DNA of 64,000 bases from Plumapathes pennacea (Eukaryota; Cnidaria; Anthozoa; Antipatharia; Myriopathidae): contig OZ038470.1 of the NCBI GenBank assembly GCA_964036295.1, positions 17,296,436-17,360,435 on the forward strand, in the 5' to 3' direction. Shown piece by piece: positions 34,601 to 48,071 of the stretch; the first letter of the stretch is position 1; every line of letters begins with the position of its first letter. The position numbers and the translations under genes are program-made. The notes below the pieces were generated by a model. It had not been told where the DNA came from. It did no database searches and was given only the letters and a program-made list of their open reading frames with translations.

Positions 34601-37600
34601 CAGATTACACAGCACAAACTACTCAAACACGCTTTCAAAATGCAGGAAATGCTATCTCAGGAGACAGAAATCTTAAACACTTTTGCGGGAGACAATCGCC
34701 CGGATCCCGCTAATCTGCTCAAGCCTACCAAGCTCACAAATTCCTCTACTATTCCGCCCTAAGAGGATCGCAATCACAGCACAAAACATATATATATAAG
34801 ATCCAAGACGAATGATGAACTTTTCTATGCATTTTATGTTGGTGAAGCCTTCAGAATACACAGCAAATACTACTGAAACATGCTCTCAAAATGCAAAAAC
34901 AAATTCTATTTCAGAAGACCCGGGGGACCATTCCCTGGCCCCTAACCTGTTCGAGCCTCCGGCGCTTCCCAATGTCCCTTCTAATTAGCTCTAACGGGAT
35001 TGCAACCGCCACACGTAACATATACACAAGATACAAAACGAATAATGAACTTTCCTATGCATTTTATGTTGGTGTAGCCTTCAGATTACACAGCACAAAC
35101 TACTCAAACACGCTTTCAAAATGCAGGAAATGCTATCTCAGGAGACAGAAATCTTAAACATTTTTGCGGGAGACAATCGCCCGGATCCCGCTAATCTGCT
35201 CAAGCCTACCGAGCTCACAAATTCCTCTACTATTCCGCCCTAACAGGATCGCAATCACCGCACAAAACATATATATATAAAATCCAAGACGAATGATGAA
35301 CTTTTCTATGCATTTTATGTTGGTGAAGCCTTCAGAATACACAGCAAATACTACTGAAACATGCTCTCAAAAGGCAAAAACAATTCTATTTCAGAAGACC
35401 CGGGGGACCATTCCCTGGCCCCTAACCTGTTCGAGCCTCCGGCGCTTCCCAATGTCCCTTCTAATTAGCTCTAACGGGATCGCAACCGCCACACGTAACA
35501 TATACACAAGATACAAAACGAATAATGAACTTTCCTATGCATTTTATGTTGGTGTAGCCTTCAGATTACACAGCACAAACTACTCAAACACGCTTTCAAA
35601 ATGCAGGAAATGCTATCTCAGGAGACAGAAATCTTAAACATTTTTGCGGGAGACAATCGCCCGGATCCCGCTAATCTGCTCAAGCCTACCGAGCTCGCAA
35701 ATTCCTCTACTACTCCGCCCTAAGAGGATCGCAATCACCGCACAAAACATATATATATAAGATCCAAGACGAATGATGAACTTTTCTATGCATTTTATGT
35801 TGGTGAAGCCTTCAGAATACACAGCAAATACTACTGAAACATGCTCCCAAAAGGCAAAAACCAATTCTATTTCAGAAGACCCGGGGGACCATTCCCTGGC
35901 CCCTAACCTGTTCGAGCCTCCGGCGCTTCCCAATGTCCCTTCTAATTAGCTCTAACGGGATTGCAACCGCCACACGTAACATATACACAAGATACAAAAC
36001 GAATAATGAACTTTCCTATGCATTTTATGTTGGTGTAGCCTTCAGATTACACAGCACAAACTACTCAAACACGCTTTCAAAATGCAGGAAATGCTATCTC
36101 AGGAGACAGAAATCTTAAACATTTTTGCGGGAGACAATCGCCCGGATCCCGCTAATCTGCTCAAGCCTACCGAGCTCGCAAATTCCTCTACTATTCCGCC
36201 CTAAGAGGATCGCAATCACAGCACAAAACATATATATATAAGATCCAAGACGAATGATGAACTTTTCTATGCATTTTATGTTGGTGAAGCCTTCAGAATA
36301 CACAGCAAATACTACTGAAACATGCTCTCAAAATGCAAAAACAAATTCTATTTCAGAAGACCCGGGGGACCATTCCCTGGCCCCTAACCTGTTCGAGCCT
36401 CCGGCGCTTCCCAATGTCCCTTCTAATTAGCTCTAACGAAATTGCAACCGCCACACGTAGCATATACACAAGATACAAAACGAATAATGAACTTTCCTAT
36501 GCATTTTATGTTGGTGTAGCCTTCAGATTACACAGCACAAACTACTCGAACACGCTTTCAAAATGCAGGAAATGCTATCTCAGGAGACAGAAATCTTAAA
36601 CATTTTTGCGGGAGACAATCGCCCGGATCCCGCTAATCTGCTCAAGCCTACCGAGCTCACAAATTCCTCTACTATTCCGCCCTAACAGGATCGCAATCAC
36701 CGCACAAAACATATATATATAAAATCCAAGACGAATGATGAACTTTTCTATGCATTTTATGTTGGTGAAGCCTTCAGAATACACAGCAAATACTACTGAA
36801 ACATGCTCTCAAAAGGCAAAAACAATTCTATTTCAGAAGACCCGGGGGACCATTCCCTGGCCCCTAACCTGTTCGAGCCTCCGGCGCTTCCCAATGTCCC
36901 TTCTAATTAGCTCTAACGGGATTGCAACCGCCACACGTAACATATACACAAGATACAAAACGAATAATGAACTTTCCTATGCATTTTATGTTGGTGTAGC
37001 CTTCAGATTACACAGCACAAACTACTCAAACACGCTTTCAAAATGCAGGAAATGCTATGTCAGGAGACAGAAATCTTAAACATTTTTGCGGGAGACAATC
37101 GCCCGGATCTCGCTAATCTGCTCAAGCCTACCGAGCTCGCAAATTCCTCCACTATTCCGCCCTAAGAGGATCGCAATCACCGCACAAAACATATATATAT
37201 AAGATCCAAGACGAATGATGAACTTTTCTATGCATTTTATGTTGGTGAAGCCTTCAGAATACACAGCAAATACTACTGAAACATGTTCTCAAAATGCAAA
37301 AACAAATTCTATTTCAGAAGACCCGGGGGACCATTCCCTGGCCCCTAACCTGTTCGAGCCTCCGGCGCTTCCCAATGTCCCTTCTAATTAGCTCTAACGG
37401 GATTGCAACCGCCACACGTAACATATACACAAGATACAAAACGAATAATGAACTTTCTTATGCATTTTATGTTGGTGTAGCCTTCAGATTACACAGCACA
37501 AACTACTCAAACACGCTTTCAAAATGCAGGAAATGCTATCTCAGGAGACAGAAATCTTAAACATTTTTGCGGGAGACAATCGCCCGGATCCCGCTAATCT

Positions 37601-40600
37601 GCTCAAGCCTACCGAGCTCGCAAATTCCTCTACTATTCCGCCCTAACAGGATCGCGATCACCGCACAAAACATATATATAAGATCCAAGACGAATGATGA
37701 ACTTTTCTATGCATTTTATGTTGGTGAAGCCTTCAGAATACACAGCAAATACTACTGAAACATGCTCTCAAAAGGCAAAACCAAATCTATTTCAGAAGAC
37801 CCGGGGGACCATTCCCTGGCCCCTAACCTGTTCGAGCCTCCGGCGCTTCCCAATGTCCCTTCTAATTAGCTCTAACGGGATCGCAACCGCCACACGTAAC
37901 ATATACACAAGATACAAAACGAATAATGAACTTTCCTATGCATTTTATGTTGGTGCAGCCTTCAGATTACACAGCACAAACTACTCAAACACGCTTTCAA
38001 AATGCAGGAAATGCTATCTCAGGAGACAGAAATCTTAAACACTTTTGCGGGAGACAATCGCCCGGATCCCGCTAATCTGCTCAAGCCTACCGAGCTCGCA
38101 AATTCCTCTACTATTCCGCCCTAAGAAGATCGCAATCACAGCACAAAACATATATATATAAGATCCAAGACGAATGATGAACTTTTCTATGCATTTTATG
38201 TTGGTGAAGCCTTCAGAATACACAGCAAATACTACTGAAACATGCTCTCAAAATGCAAAAACAAATTCTATTTCAGAAGACCCGGGGGACCATTCCCTGG
38301 CCCCTAACCTGTTCGAGCCTCCGGCGCTTCCCAATGTCCCTTCTAATTAGCTCTAACGGGATTGCAACCGCCACACGTAACATATACACAAGATACAAAA
38401 CGAATAATGAACTTTCCTATGCATTTTATGTTGGTGTAGCCTTCAGATTACACAGCACAAACTACTCAAACACGCTTTCAAAATGCAGGAAATGCTATGT
38501 CAGGAGACAGAAATCTTAAACATTTTTGCGGGAGACAATCGCCCGGATCCCGCTAATCTGCTCAAGCCTACCGAGCTCGCAAATTCCTCTACTATTCCGC
38601 CCTAAGAGGATCGCAATCACCGCAGAAAACATATATATAAGATCCAAGACGAATGATGAACTTTTCTATGCATTTTATGTTGGTGAAGCCTTCAGAATAC
38701 ACAGCAAATACTACTGAAACATGCTCTCAAAATGCAAAAACCAATTCTATTTCAGAAGACCCGGGGGACCATTCCCTGGCCCCTAACCTGTTCGAGCCTC
38801 CGGCGCTTCCCAATGTCCCTTCTAATTAGCTCTAACGGGATTGCAACCGCCACACGTAACATATACACAAGATACAAAACGAATAATGAACTTTCCTATG
38901 CATTTTATGTTGGTGTAGCCTTCAGATTACACAGCACAAACTACTCAAACACGCTTTCAAAATGCAGGAAATGCTATCTCAGGAGACAGAAATCTTAAAC
39001 ATTTTTGCGGGAGACAATCGCCCGGATCCCGCTAATCTGCTCAAGCCTACCGAGCTCGCAAATTCCTCTACTATTCCGCCCTAAGAGGATCGCAATCACC
39101 GCACAAAACATATATATAAGATCCAAGACGAATGATGAACTTTTCTATGCATTTTATGTTGGTGAAGCCTTCAGAATACACAGTAAATACTACTGAAACA
39201 TGCTCTCAAAATGCAAAAACAAATTCTATTTCAGAAAACCCAGGGGACCATTCCCTAGCCCCTAACCTGTTCGAGCCTCCGGCGCTTCCCAATGTCCCTT
39301 CTAATTAGCTCTAACGGGATCGCAACCGCCACACGTAACATATACACAAGATACAAAACGAATAATGAACTTTCCTATGCATTTTATGTTGGTGTAGCCT
39401 ACAGATTACACAGCACAAACTACTCAAACACGCTTTCAAAATGCAGGAAATGCTATCTCAGGAGACAGAAATCTTAAACATTTTTGCGGGAGACAATCGC
39501 CCGGATCCCGCTAATCTGCTCAAGCCTACCGAGCTCGCAAATTCCTCTACTATTCCGCCCTAAGAGGATCGCAATCACCGCACAAAACATATATATATAA
39601 GATCCAAGACGAATGATGAACTTTTCTATGCATTTTATGTTGGTGAAGCCTTCAGATTACACAGCAACTACTACTGAAACATGCTCTCAAAATGCAAAAA
39701 CAAATTCTATTTCAGAAGACCCGGGGGACCATTCCCTGGCCCCTAACCTGTTCGAGCCTCCGGCGCTTCCCAATGTCCCTTCTAATTAGCTCTAACGGGA
39801 TTGCAACCGCCACACGTAACATATACACAAGATACAAAACGAATAATGAACTTTCCTATGCATTTTATGTTGGTGTAGCCTTCAGATTACACAGCACAAA
39901 CTACTCAAACACGCTTTCAAAATGCAGGAAATGCTATGTCAGGAGACAGAAATCTTAAACATTTTTGCGGGAGACAATCGCCCGGATCTCGCTAATCTGC
40001 TCAAGCCTACCGAGCTCGCAAATTCCTCCACTATTCCGCCCTAAGAGGATCGCAATCACCGCACAAAACATATATATATAAGATCCAAGACGAATGATGA
40101 ACTTTTCTATGCATTTTATGTTGGTGAAGCCTTCAGAATACACAGCAAATACTACTGAAACATGTTCTCAAAATGCAAAAACAAATTCTATTTCAGAAGA
40201 CCCGGGGGACCATTCCCTGGCCCCTAACCTGTTCGAGCCTCCGGCGCTTCCCAATGTCCCTTCTAATTAGCTCTAACGGGATTGCAACCGCCACACGTAA
40301 CATATACACAAGATACAAAACGAATAATGAACTTTCTTATGCATTTTATGTTGGTGTAGCCTTCAGATTACACAGCACAAACTACTCAAACACGCTTTCA
40401 AAATGCAGGAAATGCTATCTCAGGAGACAGAAATCTTAAACATTTTTGCGGGAGACAATCGCCCGGATCCCGCTAATCTGCTCAAGCCTACCGAGCTCGC
40501 AAATTCCTCTACTATTCCGCCCTAACAGGATCGCGATCACCGCACAAAACATATATATAAGATCCAAGACGAATGATGAACTTTTCTATGCATTTTATGT

Positions 40601-43592
40601 TGGTGAAGCCTTCAGAATACACAGCAAATACTACTGAAACATGCTCTCAAAAGGCAAAACCAAATCTATTTCAGAAGACCCGGGGGACCTTTCCCTGGCC
40701 CCTAACCTGTTCGAGCCTCCGGCGCTTCCCAATGTCCCTTCTAATTAGCTCTAACGGGATCGCAACCGCCACACGTAACATATACACAAGATACAAAACG
40801 AATAATGAACTTTCCTATGCATTTTATGTTGGTGCAGCCTTCAGATTACACAGCACAAACTACTCAAACACGCTTTCAAAATGCAGGAAATGCTATCTCA
40901 GGAGACAGAAATCTTAAACACTTTTGCGGGAGACAATCGCCCGGATCCCGCTAATCTGCTCAAGCCTACCGAGCTCGCAAATTCCTCTACTATTCCGCCC
41001 TAAGAAGATCGCAATCACAGCACAAAACATATATATATAAGATCCAAGACGAATGATGAACTTTTCTATGCATTTTATGTTGGTGAAGCCTTCAGAATAC
41101 ACAGCAAATACTACTGAAACATGCTCTCAAAATGCAAAAACAAATTCTATTTCAGAAGACCCGGGGGACCATTCCCTGGCCCCTAACCTGTTCGAGCCTC
41201 CGGCGCTTCCCAATGTCCCTTCTAATTAGCTCTAACGGGATTGCAACCGCCACACGTAACATATACACAAGATACAAAACGAATAATGAACTTTCCTATG
41301 CATTTTATGTTGGTGTAGCCTTCAGATTACACAGCACAAACTACTCAAACACGCTTTCAAAATGCAGGAAATGCTATGTCAGGAGACAGAAATCTTAAAC
41401 ATTTTTGCGGGAGACAATCGCCCGGATCCCGCTAATCTGCTCAAGCCTACCGAGCTCGCAAATTCCTCTACTATTCCGCCCTAAGAGGATCGCAATCACC
41501 GCAGAAAACATATATATAAGATCCAAGACGAATGATGAACTTTTCTATGCATTTTATGTTGGTGAAGCCTTCAGAATACACAGCAAATACTACTGAAACA
41601 TGCTCTCAAAATGCAAAAACCAATTCTATTTCAGAAGACCCGGGGGACCATTCCCTGGCCCCTAACCTGTTCGAGCCTCCGGCGCTTCCCAATGTCCCTT
41701 CTAATTAGCTCTAACGGGATTGCAACCGCCACACGTAACATATACACAAGATACAAAACGAATAATGAACTTTCCTATGCATTTTATGTTGGTGTAGCCT
41801 TCAGATTACACAGCACAAACTACTCAAACACGCTTTCAAAATGCAGGAAATGCTATCTCAGGAGACAGAAATCTTAAACATTTTTGCGGGAGACAATCGC
41901 CCGGATCCCGCTAATCTGCTCAAGCCTACCGAGCTCGCAAATTCCTCTACTATTCCGCCCTAAGAGGATCGCAATCACCGCACAAAACATATATATAAGA
42001 TCCAAGACGAATGATGAACTTTTCTATGCATTTTATGTTGGTGAAGCCTTCAGAATACACAGTAAATACTACTGAAACATGCTCTCAAAATGCAAAAACA
42101 AATTCTATTTCAGAAAACCCAGGGGACCATTCCCTAGCCCCTAACCTGTTCGAGCCTCCGGCGCTTCCCAATGTCCCTTCTAATTAGCTCTAACGGGATC
42201 GCAACCGCCACACGTAACATATACACAAGATACAAAACGAATAATGAACTTTCCTATGCATTTTATGTTGGTGTAGCCTACAGATTACACAGCACAAACT
42301 ACTCAAACACGCTTTCAAAATGCAGGAAATGCTATCTCAGGAGACAGAAATCTTAAACATTTTTGCGGGAGACAATCGCCCGGATCCCGCTAATCTGCTC
42401 AAGCCTACCGAGCTCGCAAATTCCTCTACTATTCCGCCCTAAGAGGATCGCAATCACCGCACAAAACATATATATATAAGATCCAAGACGAATGATGAAC
42501 TTTTCTATGCATTTTATGTTGGTGAAGCCTTCAGATTACACAGCAACTACTACTGAAACATGCTCTCAAAATGCAAAAACAAATTCTATTTCAGAAGACC
42601 CGGGGGACCATTCCCTGGCCCCTAACCTGTTCGAGCCTCCGGCGCTTCCCAATGTCCCTTCTAATTAGCTCTAACGGGATTGCAACCGCCACACGTAACA
42701 TATACACAAGATACAAAACGAATAATGAACTTTCCTATGCATTTTATGTTGGTGTAGCCTTCAGATTACACAGCACAAACTACTCAAACACGCTTTCAAA
42801 ATGCAGGAAATGCTATCTCAGGAGACAGAAATCTTAAACACTTTTGCGGGAGAGAATCGCCCGGATCCTGCTAATCTGCTCAAGCCTACCGAGCTCGCAA
42901 ATTCCTCTACTATTCCGCCCTAACAGGATCGCAATCACAGCACAAAACATATATATAAGATCCAAGACGAATGATGAACTTTTCTATGCATTTTATGTTG
43001 GTGAAGCCTTCAGAATACACAGCAACTACTACTGAAACATGCTCTCAAAATGCAAAAACAAATTCTATTTCAGAAGACCCGGGGGACCATTCCCTCACCC
43101 CTAAGCTGTTCGAGCCTCCGGCGCTTCCCAATGTCCCTTCTAATTAGCTCTAACGGGATCGCAACCGCCACACGTAACATATACACAAGATACAAAACGA
43201 ATAATGAACTTTCCTATGCATTTTATGTTGGTGTAGCCTTCAGATTACACAGCACAAACTACTCAAACACGCTTTCAAAATGCAGGAAATGCTATCTCAG
43301 GAGACAGAAATCTTAAACATTTTTGCGGGAGACAATCGCCCGGATCCCGCTAATCTGCTCAAGCCTACCGAGCTCGCAAATTCCTCTACTATTCCGCCCT
43401 AAGAGGATCGCAATCACAGCACAAAACATATATATAAGATCCAAGACGAATGATGAACTTTTCTATGCATTTTATGTTGGTGTAGCCTTCAGATTACATC
43501 GCACAAACTACTCAAACACGCTTTCAAAATGCAGGAAATGCTATCTCAGGAGACAGAAATCTTAAACATTTTTGCGGGAGACAATCGCCCGG
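28700..43592. repeat. Dimeric satellite array, about 480-bp period, about 29 units
   Basis: Head-to-tail units of 479-481 bp. Each unit is made of two related ~240-bp halves, both containing CTATGCATTTTATGTTGGTG, AGCCTTCAGA and TACACAGCA. Half A carries GACCCGGGGGACCATTCCCT and GAGCCTCCGGCGCTTCCC. Half B carries GCGGGAGACAATCGCCCGG and CCTACCGAGCTCGC. Units start at about 29620, 30098, 30574, 31053 and so on to 43050. The left 900 bp (28700-29600) consists of diverged monomers, as expected at a satellite edge, whereas the right edge is abrupt. Copies near 31326 and 31805 have recombined half units. Each unit carries the same short open frames on both strands (88, 63 and 62 codons). These follow the DNA period and are not genes. 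Confidence 0.97.
36850..42605. repeat. 2,879-bp higher-order duplication (six dimers twice)
   Basis: Six consecutive satellite units from about 36850-39728 recur at about 39729-42605 with the same private variants in the same order. Examples are the CTATGTCAGG variant at 37056 and 39935, GGTGCAGCC at 37953 and 40832, CGCAGAAAAC at 38622 and 41501, GCCTACAGATT at 39398 and 42277, and the CCTCCACTATTCC variant at 37147 and 40026. All pairs are exactly 2,879 bp apart. I noticed one difference (ACCATTCCCT at 37809 versus ACCTTTCCCT at 40688). Either the duplication is very young or it is an assembly duplication. Confidence 0.92.
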
Positions 43593-44160
43593 AACACTGT
43601 CATTTATAGACTGGATCCACTCCAGTTGAAATTAAAAGTTGCACTTACTGAATAATGGCAAACAATTCAATTTTTTTATCACAATAAATTAATAGCATAT
43701 GCACTGTCAAATAATCAGAGCATACTCTTGTTTCAATCCATGCTGCAAACTCAGAGAAATTTGAGAGCAAAAAGAAATTAGTGAAAAATGCCAATTATCT
43801 GATTCCCCTCCATAACGGGCAAATTTCACCCCTTAGTGCTGCCAGCATAAAGGCCCTGCAGTAAGCATATTCAAGTTGTAGCATCCCCAAATCTCTATGA
43901 TACTATATGCATTTTATTTGGCTGTTGTGGAATTTGTCAAAGAGGCCTTGAAATGCTCTGTTATGTTGATCAATTAACCTGAAAATCGTTGTGCATGACA
44001 GAGTGGACATCCAGATTTGTATGCAAGTAGGCTTTACGGAAGACACAAGCCCTACCGTCAGTTGTAGCAGCTCAGTTATAAATAGTTAGTTCAGTTTTGT
44101 TTGGCAGATTTAAATTGCATGCAATAGCCACCTCTGGTTTCAGTTATTCAAAGCCTGATG
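43593..44160. repeat. Duplicated segment, copy at right edge of satellite
   Basis: From AACACTGTCATTTATAGACT this copy matches 46322-46670 over about 340 bp with few differences. Further right (about 43960-44045) the stretch with GTTGATCAATTAACCTGAAA and GCATGACAGAGTGGACATCC also matches 54020-54105. The satellite ends at exactly the first base of this duplicated segment. The rest, to about 44700, is AT-rich with no gene seen. Confidence 0.85.
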
Positions 44161-44874
44161 AAGCTAGGCAGCCAGTAGCAAGCAAATTCATTTTGTGGCA
44201 AGACACACTGCACAACTTTTTTTATCAAAGACCTAGCTAAAAGATTGTTCCAGCTCGTAACATCATGTTGAGGAAGTCGTTTTGTGAGTGAAAGGTTCTC
44301 ATTTCCAGGCTTTAAAATGACAACAAAATTTAGACCTTAATCCATAACCATCTGGACAGTCATGCTTTGAATAATAATTATTCAGGAATTGCTGGCCCTG
44401 TGTTGCGGAAAAGTCATTGATTGAAGTTATATATATCCTAGGTTAATACGACAGACATGTGCATTGCACAGTGTGTCACCAAGCAAATTATGCAGTTGCT
44501 ATATAATATTAGACAATGTTATTTGTTTCTAATCGAACCTTCAGTACTTGACACTGAATGAAAAATTATGGATTTCAATAAATGCTTGAGAATGACCAAA
44601 ACCTGTTCACCGAGAACTGCATATAATATTGTAACATTATTGTATTATAGACTTCACACACTTTCTGCAGCCCAGATTCCTAGTGATATGTGCACCCCCC
44701 AAACACTGGTGATATGAAAAATTATATGCTTAAATTGCTTGCAAAACACTCGAGTTAGACTTAGACTGTAGCAGGTGGTTCTATTTAGTGGAACCCCGAC
44801 ACAACGAGCTGCCAACGGACTGGGAAAGTGTGTTTGTTATAGAAAAGGGATCGATACAAATATCGCCAGCTTAC

Positions 44875-45039
44875 CTTGGGTCGAAGTCGGGATCCTTGAA
44901 CGCAATTTCCGGCTTCCTGCACTATGTACGTCTTCTGTACGGGACCACACGAAGCGCTTGGCGCAGTTTGCATAAAGGCAAAGGTGGATTGAATGGATAA
45001 CACGAGCGTTGAAACTGTAGCAACTAACGCAAACGCCAT
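44875..45039 (-). CDS. Putative first exon of a secreted protein
   Basis: The minus-strand ATG at 45037-45039 is in a strong context (AACAATGG) and opens 55 codons to an AAG|GTAAGC donor. The first ~29 residues form a clear signal peptide (MAFALVATVSTLVLSIQSTF, then AFMQTAPSA). The following CGPVQKTYIVQEAGNC spacing and RLRPK loosely resemble the beginning of a C-terminal cystine-knot domain, but the remaining cysteines would be in later exons that I could not find. The frame can be extended upstream to 45228, but without the same start quality. Downstream exons would have to lie between here and the satellite, or across it. Identity is unknown. Confidence 0.45.
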
Positions 45040-45669
45040 TGTTTTGATATTACCACGCATGTGCACAGAGCAAACTGCTGACCGCGTACACACTGGATCG
45101 CAGCCGCGCGATCGCGTGACTTCGACGGCTAGTGATAATAGATGGGCTTTCAATCGCGTTTTGGCTAATTCTTTGTCTTTGGGGGCAGGTGGCGTGTGAG
45201 AGCTTGAGCAAACGTGTGCTAGACGCAATCACGGCAATTTAGTGTCGCAGATCTGGACTGTTTGAGCGCAGATCTGGAGTGTTTGAGCGAGCAAGACCGG
45301 AAAACAGACAGGCCTTGGCCCTGACGAACAGCGCTGTCTTGAGCGCTCACCGTTGAGTGTGCCCGCATGGTCGGCAAGTGTCAGTTACGCGTGGCCTTTT
45401 TTATGTCTGTTTTTTTTTTAGCCGTTGCGCACGCTATACCTTTTGGACGCGAAATAATCAAGTTCGCAGCCAAGTTGCGGAATGACAGTTAACTTGCAGC
45501 ATGGGTTTTTAAGGTCGCCCACGAAGTGGGGCACCGTAATGTAACATCCAGTCCCAATAATAATAAATAATAAATATTGTATCCATATGTATATAAAAAT
45601 ATTGCACATGAAACACTGTGTGAACAAAAGCAGCTTAGTTTATTGAATAAAAGATGTCATCACTTCTTG

Positions 45670-45790
45670 TTTTTTCAATCAATCAATCAATCAACCTTTA
45701 TTTATACACGATAAAAGTTTAAAGCTACAGCTTGTGTGGTCGTGTGACCACTCCCACAAGTCTTGTACAGCCTGAAAGTTAAACAAGTGC
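45670..45790 (-). mobile_element. 3' end of a retroposon (CR1/L2-like tail)
   Basis: Read on the minus strand, the sequence ends CGTGTATAAATAAAGG followed by four TTGA/ATTG repeats (plus strand CAATCAATCAATCAATCAAC). A short tandem TGATTGATTG tail after an AATAAA-containing end is typical of CR1/L2-like LINEs and the SINEs they mobilise. Only the 3' part is visible, and its upstream border is not defined. Confidence 0.5.
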
Positions 45791-46015
45791 GGCGTCAGTA
45801 ATAACACCAAACCAGGCTCAAAGTTTGAAAATCAACTCAAAGTCAATGTGGAAAAGCTGAACAACTGAGCTGCAGCCTGTATGGACATGCAAAGCCAAAA
45901 TATTTCCAATTTTTCTTTAATAAAAAAGGGGGTTCCAATTTTTACTTCTTTAATAAAAAAAGGGGGTAATACAATTATATAAAGTTACATCATAATGCAT
46001 GCACTAAGGCCTTAC

Positions 46016-46087
46016 CTTTTCTTCAGTCATTTTATACGACTTCATGAAGTTCTTAAACTTTTCCATCGTCTTTGGCAAGAATGGAGA
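46016..46087 (-). CDS. Candidate internal exon (72 nt)
   Basis: A CCCTTAG acceptor and an AAG|GTAAGG donor bound 24 open codons, SPFLPKTMEKFKNFMKSYKM and then TEEK. It is charged and helical in character, with no recognisable family. The exon sits between two duplicated segments and could belong to the same minus-strand gene as the exon candidates at 48072 and 48319. The linking is not established. Confidence 0.4.
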
Positions 46088-47920
46088 CTAAGGGAAATAT
46101 GTTAAAGGCTTGTTATTACAACGAAACATCCAAAGAAGGTATTGCGAGGGGACTCAACATGTTTAAATATTGCAATTTATCCTTGGTAAAAGTGAACAAA
46201 CTACATGAAAAAGATAATGTTAGATCTGCAATAAAAAAAGGGCAGAACAAGGACAAACTCTTACAGCAGGTTCCATGTTATGCCTCTTTGTTTAGGAAAC
46301 AATAGATATTTGGCTATCCAAAACACTGTCAATTATAGACTGGATCCACTCTAGTTGAAATTAAAAGTTGCACTTACTGAATAATGGCAAACAATTCAAT
46401 TTTTTTATCGCAATAAATTAATAGCATATGCACTGTCAAATAATCAGAGCATACTCTTGTTTCAATCCATGCTGCAAACTCGGAGAAATTTGAGAGCAAA
46501 AAGAAACTAGTGAAAAATGCCAATTATCTGATTCCCCTCCGTAACGGGCAAATTTCACCCCTTAGTGCTGCCAGCATAAAAGCCCTGCAGTAAACATATT
46601 CAAGTTGTAGCATCCCCAAATCTCTATGATACCATATGCATTTTATTTGGCTGTTGTGGAATTTGTCAAATTTTGAGGCCCTGAAATGCTCTGATTTCCC
46701 CCTCCGTACCATTACCAAATACTGTAGAATGACCCATATATCTACAACAAGGTATATACACACCTTAATATGACAGGCATAACTAACTTCGTACCTGGCA
46801 TATATGTTCCAGTCAAGCCAACCAGGCCAGACCCTGCAGAATAAATAATTTATTAGTGTTTCTATCCAATATTTTACAAAATAACACAATGTGAGCAAAA
46901 TTCAAATATTTGGAGATGACAAAAATAAAATGTCTTCAATTTCCAGTTTGGGAATTAGTTCTAAAATGAAACCTTTCCACTATTTAGCATGGCCAACATG
47001 GATGTGGAAATGTGTTAATTGTCTGACAGTGGACAATAAGGCAAGACAATTTAACAGCAACTGCATGAATCTGTGCCTGGCTGCAAAAAGTGACAACACT
47101 TGAGACAAGTATAAGCCATGCAGTGAAACAGGGCTAAACTCATCTAGGTTAAATGGTGAAATTATTGCTTAATAAAAAAAGAGGCATAAAGCAGACTGTC
47201 TTGCACTTTTCAATATCATGTATACATGCCATCAACTGCAGACAAAATTTTGGGACACTTGCTAAATGTTGATAATTTCTATATATTTTCTAGTACGAAA
47301 GACCACCCCCCCCCCCCCCCATTCCCCAAATTCAATTGTTCCAATGTTTCAGATTTCTAACCATAACCCAAACCCTATCCACAACAAGGTACCTGTATAT
47401 ACACACCTTAATATGACAAGCATCATAGTTGATCTACAATCATCAGGTAATCACAGCAAACTGTACCAAGCAAGAACACCAGCATCTGTAATTTCTTCCT
47501 GCAAATTACACAGAAAGAGGTCAAGGTTAAAAATAGCACAACCACACAAAAATGGTCAAATTTACTGATTAATGTAAATCTTCTAATAACTCATACAAGG
47601 TTATATTTCTGAAATATCCCCTTCTCCATTTAGTCTGTTATGAGAGCCAAATTTGCACAGAAACCTGCAAACCACTGCATGTGATACTTGGTGATATAAT
47701 GTTGCACTGCACTGTATGTTTCTCATGTGGATATTTTAAAGTAACCCTAACCCTAAAAATATTATGACTCCAAGTATCATCCAATAGATGACAATCTATA
47801 TATGCAGCTGAATTCCCCAACTTTTCAAGCATCTAAATTAATTACACAATCATTAAAGTCTTGCTAACAAGACTAAAGCCAGGCTATACACAAAATTCAC
47901 TCAATTCTAGGTTTGAAATA

Positions 47921-48055
47921 TTGTATGCATGTTATTAATATTGAATGCAGGAATTATTGTATGCATGTTATTAATAACAAAATAGTATTGAATGCAGGAA
48001 TTATTGTATGCATGTTATTAATAACAAAATAGGATTGAATGCAGTTTTAGTAGTG
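47921..48055. repeat. Short tandem repeat, 36-46 bp unit
   Basis: Three copies of TTGTATGCATGTTATTAATA, followed by GATTGAATGCAG or a close variant, start at 47921, 47957 and 48003. The first unit lacks a 10-bp AACAAAATAG segment. This is intronic or intergenic sequence with no coding potential. Confidence 0.88.
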
Positions 48056-48071
48056 TACTGATCAGACTTAC

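Noticed and set aside
29412..43565. More than twenty near-identical 60-114 codon open frames on both strands, which look like a repeated gene family
   Set aside because: They follow the 480-bp satellite period on both strands at once, have no splice or start context, and extra or missing bases between units do not respect codons. They are shadows of the satellite.
44785..45228. A 147-codon protein read through without introns
   Set aside because: The internal ATG at 45039 has the better context and signal peptide, and a consensus GTAAGC donor at 44874 ends the exon. The rest is probably intron and 5' untranslated sequence.
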